From positions 3,224,001 through 3,288,000 of the forward strand of contig JAETXT010000006.1 in NCBI GenBank assembly GCA_019188255.1: a DNA stretch of 64,000 bases, read 5' to 3'. The notes beneath the pieces are model-generated. The model was given only the letters and a program-made list of their open reading frames with translations, ran no database searches and was not told where the DNA came from. A program made the position numbers and the translations under genes. Shown here in pieces: positions 58,292 through 64,000 of the stretch; within the stretch, counting starts at the first letter, position 1, and each line of letters starts with the position of its first letter. This DNA is from Verticillium longisporum. Taxonomy: Eukaryota > Ascomycota > Sordariomycetes > Glomerellales > Plectosphaerellaceae.

Positions 58292-61200
58292 TCATGCCCC
58301 GAGAAGTGTCAGCTTTGTAAAAGGCAAAACAACCGGCGCCTCCTGCCTGCGGGTCCTTGCGTCCAGATACTCCCCAAACACGGCAGCGCCGCCTGACACG
58401 GCGACGTGGTCGTCAGGCTGTTCTTCTGCCACCTGGCCGGGCAGAGGGACGAAGACCTCGGCGACAGCAACGCGACACCCCTCGACAACCTCGCCCATGA
58501 GCGTCTCAACGGCCCTTGCGCGCTCACCCATATCTCTACGCACGAGTGCGAACACAAGAGCAGCCACCTCGACTTTGATGCTCTCGATACGCTCAACAAG
58601 ACGCCTCACTGAGGCGACGAGATACTCCTCCTCGTACACCGTGCCCTTGCGTCCGCGCGCGCGCTTCTTCTCCTCGCGTCGACGGTTCTTGCTCGTCGCC
58701 CGGCTGACGCCTGTGCCGACCGTGCCGACGCTGCCCGCTTTGCCCGTGTACCGCGTGAATAGACTGGCGGACGTGCTGATGCGAGAGCTGGCGGCGATGG
58801 AGACATCGTCGGGGATGTCGGCGCCGGCCGGCCCACGCTCGCCCTCGTAGAAAGCGAGCGGGTCCTCCTCTGCGCGGCGGCGGAGCTCCATGATGCGCGG
58901 TACCTGAGCGCGGAGCTGGGCCTTGCAATCGGCGAGGAGGTCGGTCGTGCTGCTGAGCGCGTCGACGAGGGCGGGGTCAAAAACAGTCGACAACAGGTCG
59001 AGGCGGGCTTTCTGGGAGATGAGACGCAGGGCCTCGGCAAACTGGGAGCCTTTGCAGAGTGAGCGAATGGCGGTCTCGATGGAGGAGAGGTATTCGACGT
59101 AGATGGTAGCAGCAGATGCGTGATCTTTGGCCTCGGTGAGGGCGTCTGCAAGCGAAGACGCGAGATCCGACAGGGCGTCGGGAGAAAGTGCGGGCGATTG
59201 CTGCTGGGCGGCGTATAGACACTCTCGCCAACTGGAAGCGCCCGAGGCGCGGTAGCAAGCTGTGGCTTTGGTATAGTTCTCCAGGAATTCGTATGCAAGG
59301 CCTGCGTCGCGGTATTTGGACCTGGACTCTAGATGCTCGGCAAAGAGATTGGTGAGGGTACGGTGTTTGGGCTTGTCGTAACGGTAGAGGTCCAGCGCTT
59401 CTTGATAAAGGGCATACTTGACGACATATTGTTGCAATTCGTCAAAGACATCTAAACCCTTGAGGTGTACGAGGGCCTTGCCGCGTCGTTCGAGATGGTC
59501 GTCGATTTGGAAATGGCGGCGAAGGGTTGGCAGCTGGTGCAAGTCCTGGATGAAGGGCAGATACTCGCGCGGATCCCGTTGTGATTGCTGTGCAACCAGT
59601 AAAGCTAGTTCCAGGTTGTAAAGACCCAGAGCATTGTCGTAAAGTCGATTGACGTCAACGAGGAAACAAATGTGCTCAATGGCCTTTTCAGCCAGCTTCT
59701 CATCTTCCTGCATGAGCCCAGATACCAGGGTAAGTCCGTCATCGAGCGCAGGCGGCACTTTGCAGACGTGGGCAGTGATGATGTTCTGGAGGTTCGTATC
59801 CTTCTTGCTCTGCAAACTCTTTAATATGGAGTTGCAGATTTTGTTGACTTTTGATTTGGATTCTTTTTCGGCTGTGAGAATATCAAGCGGCGTTTCTGAT
59901 GGGCGGTCGGCGGTCCGTTTGGTGTCCTTGTACATGGTTTGCGTAACGTCTTCTTCCCTGTTGATCGTCAGTAGGGCCGCAGCAGGATGAGAGGCGGGAG
60001 ACTAACCTTAAAGACGAGAGGAACAGATCGATATAAGTAACGTCCTTGAGCTGGTCCAGGAAGAGACCGACATGGGCAAGAAATTGTTCCGGCTGGTGGT
60101 CGTAGAGAATGTTCATATCTACACGTTGCGTGCGGCAGTATGAAAAGGCGCGGGCGTAGTTCTTCTCATCAACAAGCTTCCTGATGCCCGCCACGACCAT
60201 GGCACGAGGGTAAATTGTTTCGAGGTTCCCTCTGGGCATCTGCAAAACAATGCTCATGTTCGTCGGCATGGCCGTGATCAGACGGGCGCCGCGTTCGATA
60301 CTACGACACCTCTCGTCGTCTTGTGGATTGTCGCCAGGGACTTCCATCTCATCAGGACTGACAAGATGGACAAACTTGACAAAGTGATTATTTGTCGTAA
60401 AGATAATGTGGGCGTCTGTCACCACAAACGATGTGCAGTTCTTCGCCAGGAGGTGTGAGTCCGCGAATAAGTGGCCATTGCGAGTCATACCAATAGACAC
60501 AGATTGCTCCTCGATATTGACGAGTTGATGCCATGCAAGCTGAGATGGCAGCTGTCGTCCAAGAGACGTCAACCCCGCACCACCAGAAAGACTAAAGAGC
60601 TTTCCAGAGCGATCCTGTGCATATGCCTCCGCATCCGACAGGCCACAGTGACTGGAGATTGATGACACAGGGTCAAAATCACTCAGCTCGTGTACATTGG
60701 CAAGGCTAATTGTCGAAGTAGAGGGTGAGAAGTCGAAAACCTCAATCTTGAGCTCCTGCTCGAAGACCAAAACACAGAGTTCGTCAGATGCAGAGAAGCA
60801 GGTCTGCAGAGGCACACGCGCCCTTGGGTCTCCCAGCAAGGATTCGAACGTCGCTGAGCCGAGCAGCTTTGGGCGAAGCGCACGCTCCCCTTTGGTCTCC
60901 CACTGGAAGAGTTCTAGTCCCTGGCGATGCAGAACTACCATGCGCGAGTTGTCCATGTTGAAGGCGACCTCAACGATGCTGGAGGGAACCTCGAGGTCAA
61001 ACAGCGACATGGGCGGAGGGACGTTTGCTGTCCGGATCGGGGTGACCTTGACAGTCTGCCCATCGGCAACAGCCACGGCGCCGAAATCGTGAGGCGGCAG
61101 CAGTGCTCCTCGGGCTGTTGTGAATGTGTATTCTGAAGTTGTGAGGGCAACTGTGCAGTGTTAGCATGATGACAGTAGCTTCGTCCCAAGGGGACGTACC

Positions 61201-62349
61201 AGTCGTTGCCAATGCAAGCCTCAACGCCTTCTCTGGATGCCATGCCAGCCAAGGAGAGGTAGAAGAAGTATGAGGAATCTCCTGCTTGAGATACCAATGA
61301 TAGTTCCCCATTGTCCACAGCTGAACCTTGTCGCCCAGGATGATAGCCAAGACCGTCGAGTCGGCGTTCCACTCAAGCCTGATCCTACCGTGCTCTGTAA
61401 CTGGTCCGTCCGGAGACCTCAGGGTGAATTGGCCGTGTCTCAGACCATTCCTCTCAAAGAAGACAATATCGATCTTCTCCTCGAAACGCTGCACAGCCGC
61501 AAGCAGGTTTCCTGCCGGTCGCCAACTCAAGCTGCCCTCGAGCCCATCGACAGGCTCGCTGGCACTGTCGAGCACGCCCTCACGGGTGTACACCCTAACC
61601 ACCCTCCTGGATCCCTCAATGGCGTTGACGGCAACGTACGTACCGTCGCCTCTCCATGTAATGGTGACTTGACGGTCGTCCTGTGTGCTGAGCACACCCT
61701 CGTCTACCTTTTCTGGAATTGTCGGGTCCCTGAGGGCCTTGGCGCCGCGTCCCCCAAACTGCGTCTCCTTCTTTCCCCAGCCGACAGAGACGTGCTTCGA
61801 TGCGGCAAAGTCCCGAGCCGTCATGGCCACCTCGGCGATTGGGTCAAAGGTCCGCCCCATGAAGACGGCGTTTCCGTCGCCCGTGGTGATGGTGAGCAGC
61901 TCATCGTCGGGCGACCAGCGCGCTGCGGTGATGCCAGCGTCGATGGAGCCAACCATCTCAATGTGTGCGGCATCTTGGCCCGAGGAAAATGTGTCGGACT
62001 CCTGAACAGTGATGATGTCGCCGCCCGCGAGAATGACGCATGTCGTAGCCGTGTCGCTAAAGTGGTGGATGCTGATGATCGAGTCGGCGGTGACATCAGG
62101 GTTAGGGCTGGGCGCGTCCCAGGTAGCAACAGTTTCGGATGATCTAAACGTGTCAGTCTTGGGCTTTCAAGGGGTGGACGATGGGACGCACAGTTTGTTC
62201 TGGTCTGATATCCTTACCAGGTCGATGGTGGCTCGCGCCTCTGTAGGTCCGACTGTGCACAAGAGGTCATCGTTGGCGGGGTCCCAGCAGGTCGAAGTAA
62301 TGTCTGCATGGGACCACTGGCCGAAACGGATGTTGCGAAGATTACGCAT
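58292..62349 (-). CDS. Elongator subunit Elp1 (IKI3)
   Basis: Scaffold of the Elongator complex that modifies wobble uridine in tRNA. Four exons: 62349-62192, 62143-61200, 61150-60007 and 59957-58292; introns 48-49 bp, all in phase, 1303 residues, normal for the family. The N-terminal half forms WD40 propellers (starts MRNLRNIRFGQWSHADITST). The C-terminal half is helical TPR-like repeats (e.g. ALYQEALDLYRYDKPKHRTL). Near the end is the basic tRNA-binding patch SKNRRREEKKRARGRKGTVY. No frame break. Divergent from the DUF3984 gene, 820 bp apart. Confidence 0.95.
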
Positions 62350-63169
62350 GGTGGATGCCAGATTCTGTGTGCAATCAGCTGGGCCTCGTCTTTGTGTGTA
62401 CTCTAGAGAGAGGCCCTGGTTGGGGCAGATCGTTGATATCTCATTGAGATCACTGAGCAGTCGTTGGATTCTGAAAAAGTCTTGAGATCAGTCATTGGAG
62501 GGGGTACATTGGCGGGGCATTCCCACTGTACCTTCCATGGTTGACGACTGGGTTGTTGAGCGGCACGGCAAGTGCACTTTCTTGAGTAGATTCTCTCACA
62601 CCACGTTTCTTTGCGAAGAAAAAGAAGAAATCGCACGAGAATCACGCCAGTGGTTTTGATAGACCAAAAATATTTGTGTTCGAATTTGTTTGAACCACCA
62701 GTTACCACAGAAGCCAGTCACGATGTCCCATCGAAGCTGATACACAGGTACCTCCCCAACTGCAAAACCAAGTATCCCTTCCCACCAATCACCACACCGC
62801 TTGCCATCACAAAACAGCCCGATCGGCGAATCACAAGCCGCACTCGCGCCGGCTGGCGAACCCCAGCTCCCTCGGCACGAGTACGGGTAGGCACAGACTC
62901 ATGCTGCTTGCCCCAGATTCTGCCTCTTGCATTCGCCTTTGCATCGACAAGCTCCCGGTTTCCTCCCGCTCCTCCTCCCTCTTCATCCCATCAGCTGTTT
63001 CCCCTCCTCTCGAACCACCTTGTCGAACCACTGAGCCATCAGGGAATCATTGGCTGACTTTCTACTCCCCTGATTATCGTCCTTATTTATTCGGCCGATT
63101 GATTGCTCCTCCTGCTATTCGGCCGGATCCCTTCTCCCAAACCAATTCTGCATCTTCGCAGCAATCACG
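62350..63169. promoter_or_regulatory. divergent promoter, ELP1 / DUF3984 gene
   Basis: 820 bp without a gene; the right half is CT-rich on plus, as in fungal promoters. Confidence 0.5.
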
Positions 63170-64000
63170 ATGGACGAAGCATATCAGCAACATTCGCACC
63201 ACGCGCGCCGCAAGAACCGCTCCTCTACGAACCTCAACCACCTCACACTCGCACCTCTGACCACGAAACTGCCTCTCGATGACGACGCCTACGCCGAGTA
63301 CCCGCCTCCCCCACACGACCTCCTACCTTCAGGGCAAGTCGGCACCTACGACGCCGGGCCTCCTGACCCGCTCGCCCGTCCAGTCTCGCTCGCACTCTCG
63401 CCAGGCCTCCGCCGCCGCGGCAGCAGGACGCACCCACCTCCCGAAGAGCAAGTCTGCTTCCCACCTTGCGTTCCCTCTCGACGAGGACGCACTGCGCCGG
63501 AGCAAAAGGAGCGCCCGCGAAGCAGCGTCCGGCACGGCGTCGCCCGTACACACCCGCCGTCGCCAGAAGAACGATTACCCGCCTCAGGATGACAGCGGCG
63601 ACTGGCTCCTGCGCGCGGGCGTCGCGCTGAGCAGCGAGGCCAGGGAGTACAAGGGCCAGACGTGGCTCACGTCGCGCGCCAGCTCGACGAGTCTCGCTGG
63701 CGGGCGGGACGCCGAAGAAGAGGCCTTTGAGAGGGAGGTTGCGCGCGAGCGTGAGCTCGCTATGCGGCAGGGCAGCCGGAGGGGCAGCGTGGCCGACCTC
63801 GAGCCGTACCGCTCCGCCCGCGGCAGTCGCCAGGGCAGTCGCTCGGGCAGTAGGGTCGGACGCCGGAGCCAGCTCATGACACCGCTGGATGGGCGGCATT
63901 CGGACGAAGGCTACTTCGACCGATTGGCCGCGGGCGACGAATACCTCCAGGGTCCTGACTTTGTGAACCTGGACGAGAAGCTCGAAGCCGTCGACCAGGA
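63170..64000 (+). CDS. DUF3984-family protein, partial, frame broken
   Basis: Fungal protein of unknown function, N-terminal part only; the window ends inside it. It starts MDEAYQQHSHHARRKNRSST and has the family words NHLTLAPLTTKLPL and SYLQGKSAPTTPGLL. Arg/Ser-rich, probably disordered, sequence follows (RSPVQSRSHSRQAS), then DWLLRAGVALSSEAREYKGQ. The first block and SYLQGKSAPTT lie in different frames. Two extra C in the C5 run at 63308-63312 would join them as EYPPPPHTTSYLQGK. An intron solution would need one of 35 bp with the wrong phase. Confidence 0.8.

Noticed and set aside
63302..63336. A 35-bp GT-AG intron in the DUF3984 gene
   Set aside because: Too short, and it does not join the two conserved blocks in phase.

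Overview
The window looks like nuclear DNA of a filamentous ascomycete, most likely a sordariomycete. The evidence is numerous GT-AG introns, mostly 46-75 bp with CTAAC/CTGAC-like branch sites, C-ending codon preference, CT-rich promoters and leaders, and typical fungal genes: fused urea amidolyase, Zn2Cys6 regulator, TAF4, Ysh1, Vph1, Get1, Rho1, Elp1 and a DUF3984 protein. Species cannot be fixed from the sequence alone. There is no sign of a plasmid, virus, CRISPR array, rRNA or intact transposon, and no tRNA was recognised.

Layout. Positions 1-11,293 hold no recognisable protein gene, only low-complexity DNA, short repeats, a strong G-quadruplex motif and a CT-rich, leader-like stretch near 5.86-7.13 kb. 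From 11.3 to 18.8 kb four genes lie on the minus strand: a nitrilase-family amidohydrolase, a small conserved protein, a secreted alpha/beta hydrolase, and TAF4. TAF4 is divergent from YSH1 (19.5-22.5 kb, plus), which converges on VPH1 (22.7-25.6 kb, minus). GET1 (minus) is divergent from a prenyltransferase-alpha-repeat protein (plus). A GPI-anchored aspartic protease (31.8-33.6 kb) and urea amidolyase (34.8-40.2 kb) follow on the plus strand. A Zn2Cys6 regulator (minus) is divergent from a vacuolar-type amino acid transporter (plus). Next come a secreted protein-arginine deiminase, a 34-residue zinc-ribbon mini-protein, RHO1 (minus), mitochondrial uL24m (plus), ELP1 (minus) and the start of a DUF3984 gene cut by the window end.

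The genes do not form one pathway. Most are housekeeping: transcription initiation, mRNA 3' processing, vacuolar acidification, tail-anchored protein insertion, cell-wall signalling, mitochondrial translation and tRNA modification. The secreted hydrolase, the secreted protease, the arginine deiminase and urea use are the accessory elements.

Two results stand out. (1) Eight of eighteen genes are broken in frame, and every break is repaired by missing bases, mostly in short homopolymers. This points to systematic homopolymer under-calling, so gene models from this assembly need care. Urea amidolyase also has an in-frame TAG. (2) There is an apparently complete secreted protein-arginine deiminase with all four catalytic residues. 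I splice-modelled the genes by hand; exon joins were checked for phase and agree except where noted.
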